Notes under the pieces: generated by a model
What the model saw: the letters and a program-made list of their open reading frames with translations, nothing else
Told to the model about the DNA's origin: nothing
The model's database searches: none
Shown: in pieces, positions 10,488 through 24,676 of the stretch
How the letters are laid out: every line of letters begins with the position of its first letter
Position numbering within the stretch: position 1 is the stretch's first letter
DNA from: Polyporus tsugae
Taxonomy: Eukaryota > Basidiomycota > Agaricomycetes > Polyporales > Polyporaceae
Assembly (NCBI GenBank): GCA_024305745.1
Contig: JAHRBS010000010.1
Span: 2,487,501 to 2,551,500 of the forward strand
Length of the DNA: 64,000 nt
Reading direction: 5' to 3'
Made by a program: the position numbers and the translations under genes

Positions 10488-13400
10488 TCATGACATATCA
10501 GCGGCACAACCCGTGTGGTCAACGGGCATCACAATGTCGAAAACCCCCGTACCCGTTTGGCTGAGCCTGCCCATGACGATGCTCCCGGATGGCGTCGTCA
10601 AGTCGTCGAAATCGCCGTGCAGCGTGGCGTCCGATAAGAAGGCTGCCGTTGTCTCATAGGACGCCTTGAGAAGAGGCGATGGATTGGTGGATATGCCTTT
10701 TCGGTTGAAGGGCTTGTAACCCCCATCGAACGTCTGGCAGGGACAAATAAGCGATAGGTTACACACGGCACCGGTGGCACCTACCATGTAATCGGCGATA
10801 AGCTCCAGGTGACGGATGTCAACGTCAATCTTGTACACGGCGAACACGCCGCCGATTTCTTTCAGAATGGCCGCGCGCGCAGCCTCAACGCCGTACGCAC
10901 AGAGGAGTGCGTAGATGTCGTTGGAGTAGACGCCGTTCTCGTCGATAATGCTCTCACCGTAGCCCCGCGCGAACTGCCACAGCCCAGGAATATTTGACCC
11001 GTTGGTCGTCAGCTGTGGGCGTGAGAGCGAAGTGAGTATATGTGGATAACGGCAAACTGATGGACCCACAGAATAGATCTTCTCCCCATTCTTGCTGTCC
11101 TCTTCGTTCATGAAACAATCCGTAATGCCTGGAATCTCGCGTATGACTGTTTTCAGACAGACTCGTTCGACTAACCCAACGAGTAGTAGTTTGGGCATTG
11201 TTGATCCGAACTAGGAAAACGGCATTAACTTCGTATTCATGTGGCGTGGGCAGCAATGGCTCACCTGCAGCCCAATCGTGCAACCAGAATCGCGGAAGGA
11301 GAACGATGTGGCGCTCGGTAGGCTCTCCATGAACGAGGCCTCGACTCGGCCATGTTCCTCCGACGTGGATGTGGCATCTTGATCCATGTCTACGTCTTCG
11401 GTCTCGTCTTCGAGAGGTGAAGCATACGCAGCTTCGATGACCATGTCGTCCAGTTCGCCTCCCTCATCCTCTTCGTCCTCTTCGTCCTCATCCTCGTACG
11501 TCGCTTGCTCTTTCCGTTGGCGTTGCATCTTGGAAGTCGTCGCATCGCCGTCCCCGATCTCGCTTGCTTCATCGTCGTCTCGCCGCCGGCTAGTAGGTTC
11601 CCCATCCTCCTCCTCGTGGGCGGTGGCGCCTTGCTGATCCCGCACTGCTCGGCCTTTCCCAAGCTCCGCGCGCTGGCTCTTCAAGTCTGCATCGAGCTTC
11701 TTGAGTTCCAACTGAAGCTCCTTCTTGAAGATGAGTGGGAACTTGTGAGCAAAAGCGGCAAGGATCTCAAACGGCGTCACGTTGTATTCCTGCTCGTATT
11801 CCGAACGGGGATAGAAGTCGAGGTTGATCGTGAATTCCTTGCTTCGTGACTCCCCTTTCAGGATGAGCTCCTCCGTGACCATGACCTTGTCGACGACGTG
11901 AGAGAGTGAGAGGCGGCTGGCTTTCTTGCAGAAGTTCTTAATGTCCGATGGAGTCATACCTGACCGGACCCTCATTGTCATCGACGGTGTCTTGGGCTTC
12001 TGAGAGGCCGTCATCACGATCTCTCGCAGACGGGGAATACCGAGCGTGACGTTGGCTGCTCCATGACCTGGGTGGTTGACTTCAGAATCAGCCGGAAGTT
12101 ATGAATTCTGTCAACAACAAACCTGCGAAATGGAATGTGTTCAGGGTCATTTGCGTTGACGGCTCTCCGACACTGAAACACGAGTTCAAATCATTTCGGG
12201 ACATGTCTAAACATTTTACACTTACCCCTGCGACGCGAGCAGCCCCACGGCTTCCCCAGGTTCAACGAGACTGCGCATATACTTGACGCTAGTCAACAGT
12301 CGGAAGTTTTTCTTGCTCAGCGGAGCTCGGCGGCGCTTGAACCGCAGCGTGTCACCTTCCTTCCCTTTGAGTAGACCGTGAGGGTTCTTTTGAACGTACT
12401 CCTCCACCTTATCGGCGAACAGTTCAGAGGTGCTCCCGATGTTCCGCTGGGGAGGGTACTTGGAGATGGTCGGCAGGAGTTTGTTGCGTTTGTGCTGCTT
12501 GTCCTTGTACTTGACGATCTTCTTCATATACTCGACCGCCTCCTCGCTGACGAGGCCGCCGAGGGACTTGGGTTGGAGGCGCTGGACGAACGAGAGCTCG
12601 TTGCGGGCGATGAACTCAAATTGCGTGAGGTGTTTCTGCTTCGTGACGTCGAGCGAATCGCCTCCGTAATTGAACTGGTATACGGAAGAATCGCTCCCGC
12701 GGACGGTGTTGTCGTAATGGACCCGGATGCCTTCCAAGTGCTTGATAAGACAACGCTGTAGGTACCCTGAACGCGAGGTCTTTACCGCCGTGTCGATGAG
12801 GCCTTCGCGTCCGGCCATGCAGTGGAAAAAGAATTCTTGCGGCTTGACACCAGTGAGGAATCGACTCGCGACGTAGCCGCCGGCGATCGCTCGGGTTTCA
12901 AACGGCTTGAAGGACGGCAGAGTCTTCCCGCTGACCATCGTAGGCACGCGACGGCCCTCCAGCTCCTGTTGACCAAGTGCGCAAGATATCTGCTGCGCGT
13001 TGACAGCGCTTCCTTTCGCTCCAGAGACTGTCATGGCCTGCATGTGGTTGTGGGGGAACTGACGAAGGAGGCCATGAGGCATGACGGCGTCCGCGATAGA
13101 CTTCGTGAGCTTGGCGAGTTTGCCCTTGACAGTCATGTCGAGGCCGGCCATCTTGCTGTCATCTCGCAATACGTCTTCCAAGAGCGACCGCAATACCTCG
13201 GACTTCTCGTCGTCCGGTGTCGTCTTCAGAACCGGGAAGTTATCCATGGCGCCTTCCGTGCCTAGGCTGGCGCCTTTGGCCAGAAGTTCAGCCCGTCTGG
13301 CATTGCCTTCGGGGGTGAGAGCAAGGTCGTCCATACGACACGTGAAGGCGCGGTGCTGAAGGAACTTCGTGAACAGCCTGCTCAGGATGCCAAGAAGTTT

Positions 13401-16400
13401 GCCCGCGATGTCCGCGCCGTACAGCTCGTACACCGAATGAACAAGACCGAATTCTGAGGCGCCGAACGCAGACTTGTCCAAGACACCGGAGAGGAGCTCG
13501 CCGTCCATGAAGACGACCTCTTCTTCTCGAGAATCCTTCCCCCACAGATGGCCAGGAACCTTGGCCTGCGCTTGCAGGTTCAGCCCCTCAAAGATGCCCG
13601 GTGTGATGTTCTTCAGGACCGTGGAGATCTATAACGAACAGGCGGCAATATGAGACAATAGAACATGGCGTCGAGGAAACGCAATGCGTACAATTTGCTT
13701 GCCTGTCCACAGCGGCTGCGGCTTCCATATCGTCGGAGGAAGTGTAACGAGCCGCCGGTTATCCTCTTGCGGCTCGTCCTCAGGGCGCAGCGCTCCGTAG
13801 AGGAGTTGGAAATACTCTTCTCGCGTAAAGAACGAATCCTGGGATGTCATCCAAACGCCAGCCACAACATGATCCTGGATGAGACCGCGCAAGGGTTTTC
13901 CGGATGTCGGAACGAGGTACTGGTTGTCGGTATTGGCGATGTAATATGCCTCGGCGCGCGCGACCTGGTTCTCTAACAAATGATCGAGTCCAGCGTTAGT
14001 TGCGTTTTATTAACGGCCCGGGGGTTCGAGTTTACTTACGAGGGAAATGGATATTCATTTCTAACGGAAAGTCAGGTCAAAGTCAAGACAGCAAAATGGA
14101 AACCACTCACCATCACCATCAAAGTCAGCTAGTCGATAGCGCAGGGATTAGTTTTTTCCTTAACGTCCGATATGATAGGACTCACCATTATACGAGTTGC
14201 TGGGAACCGATGTCAGCATGGCTATAAATGATCGGCGAGGGGATAAAAGCTCACCAGTTGGCGTAGTGCATCCGGATCGTCTTCTCTCCGTGCAAAACCC
14301 GCGCCTTGTGGCACATCATACTCGGCTTGTGGAGCGTTGGCTGACGGTTGAGGATGAGGATATCCCCGTCACGGAGGTGCCTGTAAACCTTCTTGTTGAC
14401 AGCAGTCGTGGACGTGTACAGGCCATGTCGTTGTGCAGACCCGTGCGAGCCCTCCTGCGGCGTCAACAGCTGGTTCGCAATTGCGGTGCGCTGCTCGAGG
14501 GTGAGCTTTTCCTGGAAAAATCAAACAATCACGCTTCAGCAACTGGCACTAGTTGACAAAATGACACTTACGAGGAATTGTAGATGCCCGTCTTCGAACT
14601 CGACCATTGTGGCACCGGGGTAACCACGAGCGCCTGTGATAACCAGTTGCCGCAATTCGTGGAAATTGTTCGGCGTAACGGGCTCCGGGAACGTCAATTT
14701 GCGCGCAAAGACAGGTGGGATGCCAATCTCATTGGGCTCGATGTTGACGTCCGGAGAAATGACGGAACGGGCGGCGTAATTGACACGTTTGCCCTGAAGG
14801 GAAATTAGTAAACCTGCCGATGAAAAGAAGTCGATGGAGTGACTGACCATCATGTGCTTGCGAAAAAGGCCTTCCTTCTTCTCCAAACCTTGCTTCACAC
14901 CGGCCGGAGGCAAGCGGCCCTGTCGAATAGGTTGAGGGTTCTTGCTGCTGTCGATGTAACTATTGACGTCGACCTGCAGTTGGATAAGCGAGTCAAGGAG
15001 GGACTGGAGGATACGTCTCCGAGCAGCTTCATCGACGTCAGAACCCTTGGCCGACGCGAGACGAAGGTTGTTGTTCAAGTCGCGCAGCCTATACGACGTC
15101 GTCAGCACCTTCGACAGGAGCTCGTTCTGCGGATGTTCGAAGAGCATCTCGCCCAATTTGGCTGGCGGACGAAAGCGGGTAGGACTGATGGGAAGGACTT
15201 CTAGGAAAAACATGTCGGCAGAGGCGAGGGAGAGGTTATGTTGGCTCAAGGGAGCGAAGGGTCCATGACGACCAAACAGCAGCGAGCACATGACCGACTC
15301 GTTGTAGAAGAGACGGCGGAGGTGAGCACGACACTCTTCTGGAGGCATGACGCGTTCGTTCCGCCCACGAGACGTTTTGACCTTCCCGCTCGCCGACTTG
15401 GGGAGGGCCTGACCATCTGCGGGGCGCTCGCGCTCGTCCTCATCTTCATCGTTCGAGAAGACATCTTCACCTTCCTCCTCATCGTCACTGGACACGTCCT
15501 CATCTGAAGAATCTCCCGACCGGCCGTTCTGCTGAGCCGAAGTTGGCGCTTTGGGCTTGGATTTCTGCTCGTCAAGCATAACTTTCGGTCGTCGCAAGTT
15601 CATCGCGTCGTGTTGCTGCTTCTGCTTGACTGTCAGGTCGTACTCGATGATCTTGGTATAGCCTTCTTTGCGGAAGGTGTAGCCATGGCTGACGGGCAAG
15701 TTTGGTAAGCAAGCATGCGCCAAATGTGCGAGATACTCACGCATTGCAGTTGCGGTTTTGACATTTCCTCATCATGGTTGTCTTGATAAAGTCCTGGATG
15801 ACGTCCTTCCGCGCCTGGTACACGAGGCCGTCCTTGTAAGCGTCGCGCTTGCTGCCGGAGGCGGTGGCCATGTGTGCGGCAACATAGAGGTTGATACGCT
15901 GCTCGTACGCTTCGTAGGATTCAGCCGACTCGTCATCCTCCTCCTCCTCCTCGGCGCCGCGCTTCTTTTTCGTGCCGTAGTGGATGTCGTCCAACGCCTT
16001 CGCAGCAACAAGAAACCCGTATTCGAGAAGCCGAAGCTTGGCCACAAATTTGCATAGCTGCATACAGTTGTTTAAAAAGCCATCTGGAGGGAAGAAGGAG
16101 CACGGACGTACCACAAACCGGCTGACTTTGAACCTGTGGCAGAACAGACACGTCCCCCGAAGCAGATGGTATGCGTTCACCATAAACAACGGGTGGAATA
16201 AGGGTGCTGGGAGTTCTATGTGGCCAAAATGACCTGGGCAGGTGTAGTAGGATAGGCGACATGTCGCACAACTTCACATACGATGAGGATACTGTGTGGA
16301 CCAATCTATGGATGACTCACATGTCCTGCTTGTCACTTGGCCCCAAAGCCGAGTCATACAATCCTCCAACATTAGGTCGGTTGAGTTCGTCGAGAAGGAC

Positions 16401-16505
16401 GGGGTTCACGATCTGCTTGACTGAAATTCGCCGGACGTCTTCTGTGGTGAGGAATGAGAAGGAGATGCTCGCGACCGTAGAGGGAACAGAGTGCGAGATA
16501 TTCAT
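10488..16505 (-). CDS. RPA190: DNA-directed RNA polymerase I largest subunit (A190)
   Basis: Sixteen exons: 16321-16505, 16112-16271, 15741-16057, 14848-15688, 14572-14793, 14255-14511, 14186-14199, 14111-14128, 14040-14060, 13692-13972, 12226-13628, 12123-12172, 11265-12067, 11070-11210, 10785-11012 and 10488-10733, giving 1728 residues (yeast A190 has 1664). It starts [20 protein letters not shown]. Hallmarks are the N-terminal zinc region [22 protein letters not shown], the catalytic NADFDGDEMNIHFP (Mg-binding aspartates in 665-671), the bridge/trigger region [19 protein letters not shown] and [18 protein letters not shown], and the C-terminal [14 protein letters not shown] long acidic loop of the kind usual in A190 lies in exon 13. 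The enzyme transcribes 35S pre-rRNA in the nucleolus. Three microexons of 14, 18 and 21 nt encode the active site. Confidence 0.96.
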
Positions 16506-16794
16506 GGTTGCAAGACAAAGCTGACCAGCCAAGAGACGAGAGCCGCAGAAAAGAAGAGGCAGAGAGGCTTGTGCCGTGGGCCTTCGCCTGAGTCGGAGCG
16601 ATCGAGGCGTTGAGTACGGAAACCAAAAATTATGATCGGCCCCGGCCCCGGCGTTGCCGCCTGACGGGACGGCGGAGCGCCCATGACCGGGATTCACTGG
16701 CTTGCAGCACACATATTCAACTGGCAGACATATCGGCGTCGCGGATAACAGCATCGAGTAATCATGTGTAACAATACAAGGTGGGCATCGAATA

Positions 16795-17982
16795 CTACGC
16801 TCCGCTGCCACGCCGGGTGACAGTAACCCGCTTTCCAGTCTTGATCTTCTGCGCCTCTCCAACCAACTCTCCAATGAGTTTGTTATATGTCTCCGAGTCC
16901 TGCTGCAAAGCATCCCGCATCTGCAAGAGGTACGTCAACAATGCGGAAGACTTCGCCGTGTGTGCTTTCAAGTCCCCAAGGTATCCCTCGAGCGTGGACG
17001 TAGGCATGAGTGACATTTGGTCTGCGCATGCTGTTAGCCCTATGGTGGAGACGAGGGCGATGATATACATACCGGCGGAAATGCTAAGGAGCTCTTCGAC
17101 CTTCGCCTCATCAAGTTCTGGTCTCGGACCAAGGCGCAGCTGTGCCGCTGCCGACGGTCCGCGACGTGACGAAGGCGAACTCGGACGCGACCCACTTCGG
17201 CGTGTATTGAGAGCTTCTGTCTGCAGTTTGCTCAGGCCGCCTCGAGGGCCCGGCGGCGCCGACATTGGGCGCGTTGTGATCTCGAGTGTAGGCAGCACAC
17301 CATTAGTGCGGGGGAGAACCTCGTCGAGGTTAATAGGGATTCCCAAGTGTATCAGATGATGTCGTCGTATCCGGGATCGCGTCCAATTGACGGGCTGGAA
17401 TGAAGGTGGGGATGGGGGTAGTATGGCGTTATATAGTTGACGACTGTGACGATCTGTGAATTGAGATACAGGTTTCACCTATGCAATTGAACAGAGGTAC
17501 CTTTCGTTTGTGACCAGTGTCTGGTTAAGGCCGCCAACTTCTCGGATAGCATCGTCGGTTAGGTGCGATGCATCGTCGTGGATCCATAGCGGTCCAAGTA
17601 TCTCGTCCACATGCTCCTGCAACTCTTCCCGCGATGGCAGTGGGTCCAGCCTCAATGTCTGCCATTCCAGATTGACTGACGGCCCTCCAATGCTCTCTGG
17701 CTCTGCATATGTCACTTCTCCAAACGACGCCTGGAAACTTGCGGTCACGGGTAGTTGCTGTGTCTCCCCAAAGTCTCCAAAGTCCCCGAAATCATCTTCC
17801 CCCTCATCTTCTGACCCTGCTGTCGTCTCTGCGGGGGTCCGGAAATTGTCGAAGTCATCAAAGTCGCCCGGGGCGGTCGACGGGGCGGGTGATATTCCGA
17901 AAGTGGGAGGCTTCACAAGCGGAGGAAGAGGTGAAACTGGCGCGCCCCATACAGATGCGCCAAAGGTGATGTCGTCCTCCAT
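16795..17982 (-). CDS. Acidic Phe-motif trafficking protein, resembles the Laa2 (DUF5102) group
   Basis: Three exons, 17501-17982, 17073-17443 and 16795-17021, giving 359 residues from MEDDITFGASVW. The N-terminal third is acidic and Phe-rich (GDFDDFDNF, DDFGDFGDFGE), the form of peptide that binds adaptor ear domains. A conserved-looking block follows: NESRQLYNAILPPSPPSF, TRSRIRRHHLIHLGIPIN and LDEVLPR. The C-terminus is a helical or coiled segment (ADQMSLMPTSTLEGYLGDLK, LLTYLLQMRDALQQDSETYN). This order resembles the yeast AP-1 accessory protein Laa2, but I recall that family only loosely, so function is tentative. A second AG lies a few bases upstream of the chosen exon-2 acceptor; only the chosen one keeps the frame. 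Confidence 0.7.
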
Positions 17983-18158
17983 TAGACGTCGAGTGGCCGT
18001 GTGAGGAGGTCGTAGGCGGTCGCAGAGCAAAGGGTGTGCTGGGAGGAGTCGATAATGGATTCGAGGGCGGACTGGAGGAGCTGATCGAAGCTCCAAGGCG
18101 CTTGTCCGACCCACAGCCGTCGATCCCTCGCGCCAATGATACTCTATCCAATGTCTTC

Positions 18159-19893
18159 ATGTTCATGAACGAGTACTCCTTCATCTTCAGCTCTCTAGGC
18201 TCTAAGCAACCCAACACCGCTCGGAAAGTTCACATTCGTTGCCTGTATGACATTCTGCAACTCTGCATACAACGTCAAGACTGGACTCGGGCCAAGCGCG
18301 CGTGGGCCATCCTAGCACGATGCCCGGAAGTAGACTGGAAAACTATGTGGAGGACTAGTGTCCTCCTACTCGGCGAAGGAAACCCTGAAGATGACGACGA
18401 AACTCAGGCCAACGGAGACAGAGTTCGCTTCCTGAGCGTCATGATGAGACAACATCCTGGCGAGGTATGTGGTAGGTTTACTGGGCCCTAGGTTAGCTTC
18501 TGCACTAACGATGACCCTCTCCTCCCATACCTCTAGCGCGAGTCTATACTAAAAGAACTAGTACTGCGCCTGGTCCACGCAGGCATGTACAGGCGGGCTA
18601 TGGAAGAACTGGACTTGTACGTCTTCGGACTACAAATTCTGCCACCGTTCACATGCAATAGCTCGCTTTTCAGGTACCTCCCTTCGTACCCCTACCAAGA
18701 CAACCCCGTTTTCCACACATACGCCGGGTTAATTGCGCTATACCTTGCGCAGCCAGCGAGTGGCATCTCCTCGGAGACAACTTATGGTCCGTTCAATTTA
18801 ACTTACATCGCCGAGCAGCCCTCTTCAATTCTTCCCCATTTTCCCTCGCTGTCCTTCTCACGTTGCGTTCAGAAGCCTCATATGACACAGGGGACGTCCA
18901 TCGTCCTTAAATGTCCTATCCTGACGACGTTGCGCTTGAGATGGAATGTATGTTTAATAAGAGGGATGCAATTGGCTATTGGTCAGGGATGGCTAAAGAT
19001 GATGCCGTACTTTCCGAATGGCAGCATGAGCTGATAGGGGGGAAAATAAGGGCCAGGAGGACATCCTATTCAACGTTGTGCTGGCCACTTGATTGATGCC
19101 TGCCTGACGTCCCATGACACCGTTGCGCGTATTGTGGATGGTGCCGTGGATATTCGAGCTCTTCATCGGCGACAGGGTTAGACCATTTGCGGTCGGACCA
19201 CGTTCACAGTAACCACGGCAGGTCTGGGGCCAAAAATATACACGCAGAGACTCGATGACCAGTGCAATGGTCGGCACCAATGATTCTGCTCGGTATCATG
19301 TACACTGTGTGCATGGACTCGGGGTGGATGGAGGTGGCGCATTACGACAGGATCACGTATACTCTTCCCGCTGAGTTTCTCCGTCTTGCGCAGGACGAGC
19401 TTCACATCCGCGCAGCTGATTACGGGCTACATTTAGCGTCATGCATGTCTCTGGGATGTTCGGGACCGCATTACAAACCTCGTCGCTTCGTACCATGAGC
19501 TTCAGCGTGGGGAGTAAATTAGCAAGGTTCCAGGGCTCGACCGCTGCTAGCCCATCTGCACAAGTAACTGATCTCGACTGATCTCCGCCTGCGGCTAAAC
19601 CGCATTTGCAGGGAAGGACTGGGACCTCAACCTCGTACGCGATGCTCAAACACACTTTGAGCGCGGCCGAGCGATCGACCCTTCGGACGTCGTGGCCGAG
19701 GCTTTCCTTAGTCAGGTAAATCCGCCCCTCCAGCATGCATCCACGAGCACGGGCGTTTCGCTGACTGCTTTACTGTGGCGTTTAGCTGCCTGGGGCGACA
19801 CAGGCACCTCGGGACCGCCATTCACCTGATTCCGATGACGAGAAAATGAATGTCGACGAACCAACGCCGGCCCGCAAGCGGACCCGGACATGA
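18159..19893 (+). CDS. RRN11: RNA polymerase I-specific initiation factor, RRN11-like
   Basis: Proposed exons 18159-18464, 18537-18616, 18674-18786, 19612-19715 and 19786-19893 give 236 residues. The first in-frame ATG is 18159 (MFMNEYSFIFSSLG), but the frame is open further upstream, so the 5' end is uncertain. KVHIRCLYDILQLCIQRQDW, TRAKRAWAILARCPEVDWKT and later LVRDAQTHFERGRAIDPSD look like the TPR-like repeats of Rrn11, the core-factor subunit that recruits Pol I to the rDNA promoter. The tail (DEPTPARKRTRT) is basic and could be a nuclear signal. Intron 3 would be 825 nt, far longer than any other in the window, with donor GTCCGT and acceptor TTTGCAG; it may hold an insertion. Neighbours RPA190 and RIX1 fit a ribosome theme. 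Confidence 0.6.
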
Positions 19894-20032
19894 AGAAATT
19901 CCGCGCGCAACCGTGCGCTCCGCGACGATAGCTTGTGGAGCGATCTCGATGGCTGCCGGATGGTGGAACGCCGTAACTACAGATTGTACGTGATATATTG
20001 GCGAATGGGCGAAAACAACGGAAGAACAACGA

Positions 20033-22820
20033 TTATTCGGATTCAGAGTCGGAACCTAGGTCGATAGTTGGCATGGGTTCGTCGTCGTCGTCGCTATCAT
20101 TTTCCTGGCCTGTCGGCGCCGGGACTGTGGTTGCACATGTTACTGGAGGGATTGAAACGGCCGTCGGTTTTGGACCAACGGCAGGACTCCTGGATGGTAA
20201 TGGATCAGGTGGCGGCGGCAAGTGCCCGGTTTCTGACGGATAGTTCGCGAGGGAAGCCGGGGATTGCGGGTGTCGCAGTCCGACAGAAGGTGGCACTGGA
20301 AGCTGTGAAGATTGGATCATGACGGGAGCAGCGGCATCGACCTGCATGGGTACAGTGTCGATGAGGTCCTGGGACGAAGACGCCCCGGAGTTATTTGCTG
20401 CTTCAGGCGACGGTCGTGGCGCATTCCATGGGCCGGTCTGTCCTGCGTCGAGCGGCGTCTGGCTCTCGGCGACGTCCGACACTTGGTCCGCGCGGTCAGG
20501 AAGTGTATCAAGTCCAATGCGTTTCCGAGTATCCAACTCGTCTTCACCCTCCTCGGCACGGAACAGCGAAAGCATCTCGACGTGAGGCAGGGATCGTACC
20601 AATGGTGGGACTCGAGGATGGAGGAGGAGGTCGATTTCCGTCTGTACTGTTGGATCGCACTGCAGGGTGCACCTGTAAGGCTCCAGACGAATTACGACAG
20701 GCTAGATTCCAAACTCACACGTTCGCCGAGCACACCTTCCGATATGTTCAATACAAGACCAAGGGACTTGCTCGCAGTGCTCATTGTCCCAGTCGCGAGA
20801 GCCACGCACACTCGTTGTAGTTTAGCATGGAACCGGGGATGAAGGGACAAATCCGACGACAGAAGAGCAGGCGGGAGCTGCGGGAGCGAGCCGTAGATAG
20901 CGAGCAGGAGTCGGGAAGCAATTGAGTGTATCGGCGGGTTGACCTCAGCCCGACGTAACAAAGTCCCGAGTACTGTGTGTCAATGAACAAGGATCAGTGA
21001 TGGCGAGGAAGGGAAACGGCGCCACCCTTACGATCGACGGACGCAAGCAGAACATCGCCTTCCTCTGCAGTCCCACAGACGACGGCGCGGCCGACTTTGA
21101 AAACTTCATCACCCTCATAACCGCGCGCCCGCTTCTTGCCTTTCTTGCTTCTACTTTGCCCGGATGCTTGCTCGTTTTCGGCCCCAACTTGCGAACGGCT
21201 TGACAATACTATAGCGAGGAGGGGCAAGGTCGCACGGACCAAACGCGATGCAATGACACTGTCATACATGTGAGATCCGTCCGTTAGGAGGGAGAACGTC
21301 GTGTGGATGAACTGTAGTATCTGAGCTCTGTCGCACACGGATGCTTCAGTGACACGCTTCTTCAACTATTCTCATGGACTCACGGCTTTTGTGGTTGTTC
21401 CAGATGGTATGCAAGGTTCGTTAAAAGCGAAGGTAAGTGGGGAGTTAGGTGATGCCGGCCTCTGCTCAGCGAAGTTTGTGAGAATTGTGGAGGCTACAAG
21501 TGACGGGAAACCCTACGCTTGCGACACCGAACTCAAGATCCCACAGGCGAGTGTCCATAGCCTTGGAATGATCGAGGCTTCCAATGCATGCACGATATGG
21601 TCTGCGTGGGCACTGCCCTAGATGCACGTTCAGTCAAAGATCGTTGCGTCGGAGTAAATGTCCCCAAACCTTTTCATCAAGCGTGCACTGTAGTAGTGCC
21701 GAGCAAAAGCGTGCCAACGATCCCAAAGGCAGCGACACGGGTCGAGAAGTGGCAGTCCTACAAGTACATTCAGTATTTATGGTCGTCCCCCAAGTCTGAG
21801 GCTGGCATACCTGACGAGGTCTCCAATTACTGGCGTAGCAGCACATAGGCGGTCCAACGCTAACGGTATAGCAACAACGGTGTCTTCCATGGGAGGTGTA
21901 GGGCGGGAAACACCGTATCCTACGACGCATACGATCAGGCCACTAGGTCCGGGTAGAAAGACAACTCACTTACCTCGGTCGGGATACGTCGTCCTCACTT
22001 GCAAGAAAGCACCCCAAGCGAAGGCCACTGTATCGTCCAGGGATTTACGCCAGAGAGTCGGAGCGTTCACTTTTCCGCCTGTCGAAGGGAGCACAGCATA
22101 TAGTCGAGAGGAGACTTCCACGAGTTCGCTCGGGACTGGGGTTGGTGTTGAGCCGTTAAGCGAGCGAAGGGCAACATTGGATAATTGTGCATGGAGAGGG
22201 CGGCAGAGCGATGGGTAGAGAGACACCATGTGAGCAAGGGTCTCGAGCACCGGCAACTGTAGGATCATAGTGAGGAGGGCGAGTGTGCGAGCGGTCTGAA
22301 GCTGCACGTACCGTTGTCTCTGCATTTGTGTCCTTCTCCACTAGTGCAATGAGGGCGGTGACAAATTTGGGGACATTAGGAAGGCATAGTTGCCGTTGAA
22401 ACTCGGGAACGTCCATGGCACTCGAGAAAACGAGCTTCAAAAGCCTAATAGCAGCTTTCGTGGTAGGAGGAGGTTGGTTCTATATTTCATACTGTTTAGG
22501 TGAATCGTGCAGTGATGACAAGGGGAACGTACTACAAGTAAGGGCATGGCCGCACCGACCCAACTCTGAGCACATTCCAGCATAAGATCCTTCGAGAACG
22601 TAGCCGTCTGGAAAGCCAGACACAGCCCACTCCATTTTGCGCCAGGATCCTTGGAGTGAATAAGGGAATTGACACGGGCTATCCATTTTTGCGTGTGCGA
22701 AGAAGGCAAGAAGTCCTCTTTCGATAATGTTTCAAGTACGAAAGGCAAGTGCAGGACAGCGTAGGAGTCGGAGGCCAACTGGAGCTGCAAGAGCTCTTTC
22801 AAACGGTGCGAGCCGTCCAT
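20033..22820 (-). CDS. RIX1: Pre-rRNA-processing protein RIX1 (PELP1/IPI2 family)
   Basis: Ten exons: 22536-22820, 22312-22479, 21974-22256, 21811-21919, 21670-21757, 21517-21617, 21384-21461, 21032-21327, 20719-20972 and 20033-20659, giving 762 residues (yeast Rix1 has 763). The RIX1 N-terminal domain is clear: FVLETLSKEDFLPSSHTQKW, NSLIHSKDPGAKWSGLCLAF and ECAQSWVGAAMPLL. Helical-repeat blocks follow, then RKRAR-type basic patches (KKGKKRARGYEGDEVFKVGR) and a Pro-rich, acidic, disordered tail ending DDDDEPMPTIDLGSDSESE. Rix1 with Ipi1 and Ipi3 binds the pre-60S particle and recruits Rea1/Mdn1 for ITS2 removal and particle remodelling. The gene is convergent with the RRN11-like gene; their stop codons are 139 bp apart. 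The first intron-rich third needed careful acceptor choice, but every junction keeps the frame. Confidence 0.9.
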
Positions 22821-23255
22821 AGTCAGTGAGCACGGTGACAAGCACAGACCAAGGTTTCTATCCTCTACCCAGAACCGGCTCAGAGAGGGGGAAGAAAAGC
22901 GGGGGTATACAGCAAGGTAGACGAAGTCACGAAAGTAGGTTGCCCTCCGACTTGGACCCCATGCCTAGAAAATATTGTCTCGGTCACGTGGGAGACGCGT
23001 CGCCGCGTCGGGACACGCACCTCAACGCGTCTGCCTCCGTTCATACACCAGACTCGTTTCACCTGTCGAACATACGACATGATATTTCTACTAGTACTAG
23101 TATCTTGTTTGATAGGGTAGCAAGCAAATCGCATCTAAGATCAGGGTGAAATCCGATTTTTTCGGGACCGGGCACACCATCAAGTACTGGGAATGCCATA
23201 ATTCAGCATTGAACTAGTGTAGTCGAAAGGCGGACGTCGTTCTAAATTGAAGCGA
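22821..23255. promoter_or_regulatory. RIX1 upstream region with CACGTG and two ACGCGT elements
   Basis: CACGTG is at 22985-22990 and ACGCGT at 22995-23000 and 23025-23030, about 165-210 bp upstream of the RIX1 start. No coding sequence is supported here. COQ2, also on the minus strand, ends at 23256. Confidence 0.45.

Positions 23256-24676
<1,421 letters not shown>

Noticed and set aside
18911..19096. Frame MSYPDDVALEMECMFNKRD inside the long RRN11-like intron as an independent gene
   Set aside because: It is only 61 codons with no domain or promoter. It is kept only as part of the finding on the long interruption.
22981..23030. CACGTG plus ACGCGT as proof of bHLH or MBF control of RIX1
   Set aside because: The hexamers are common in this GC-rich sequence and were not tested for enrichment; listed only as candidate sites.
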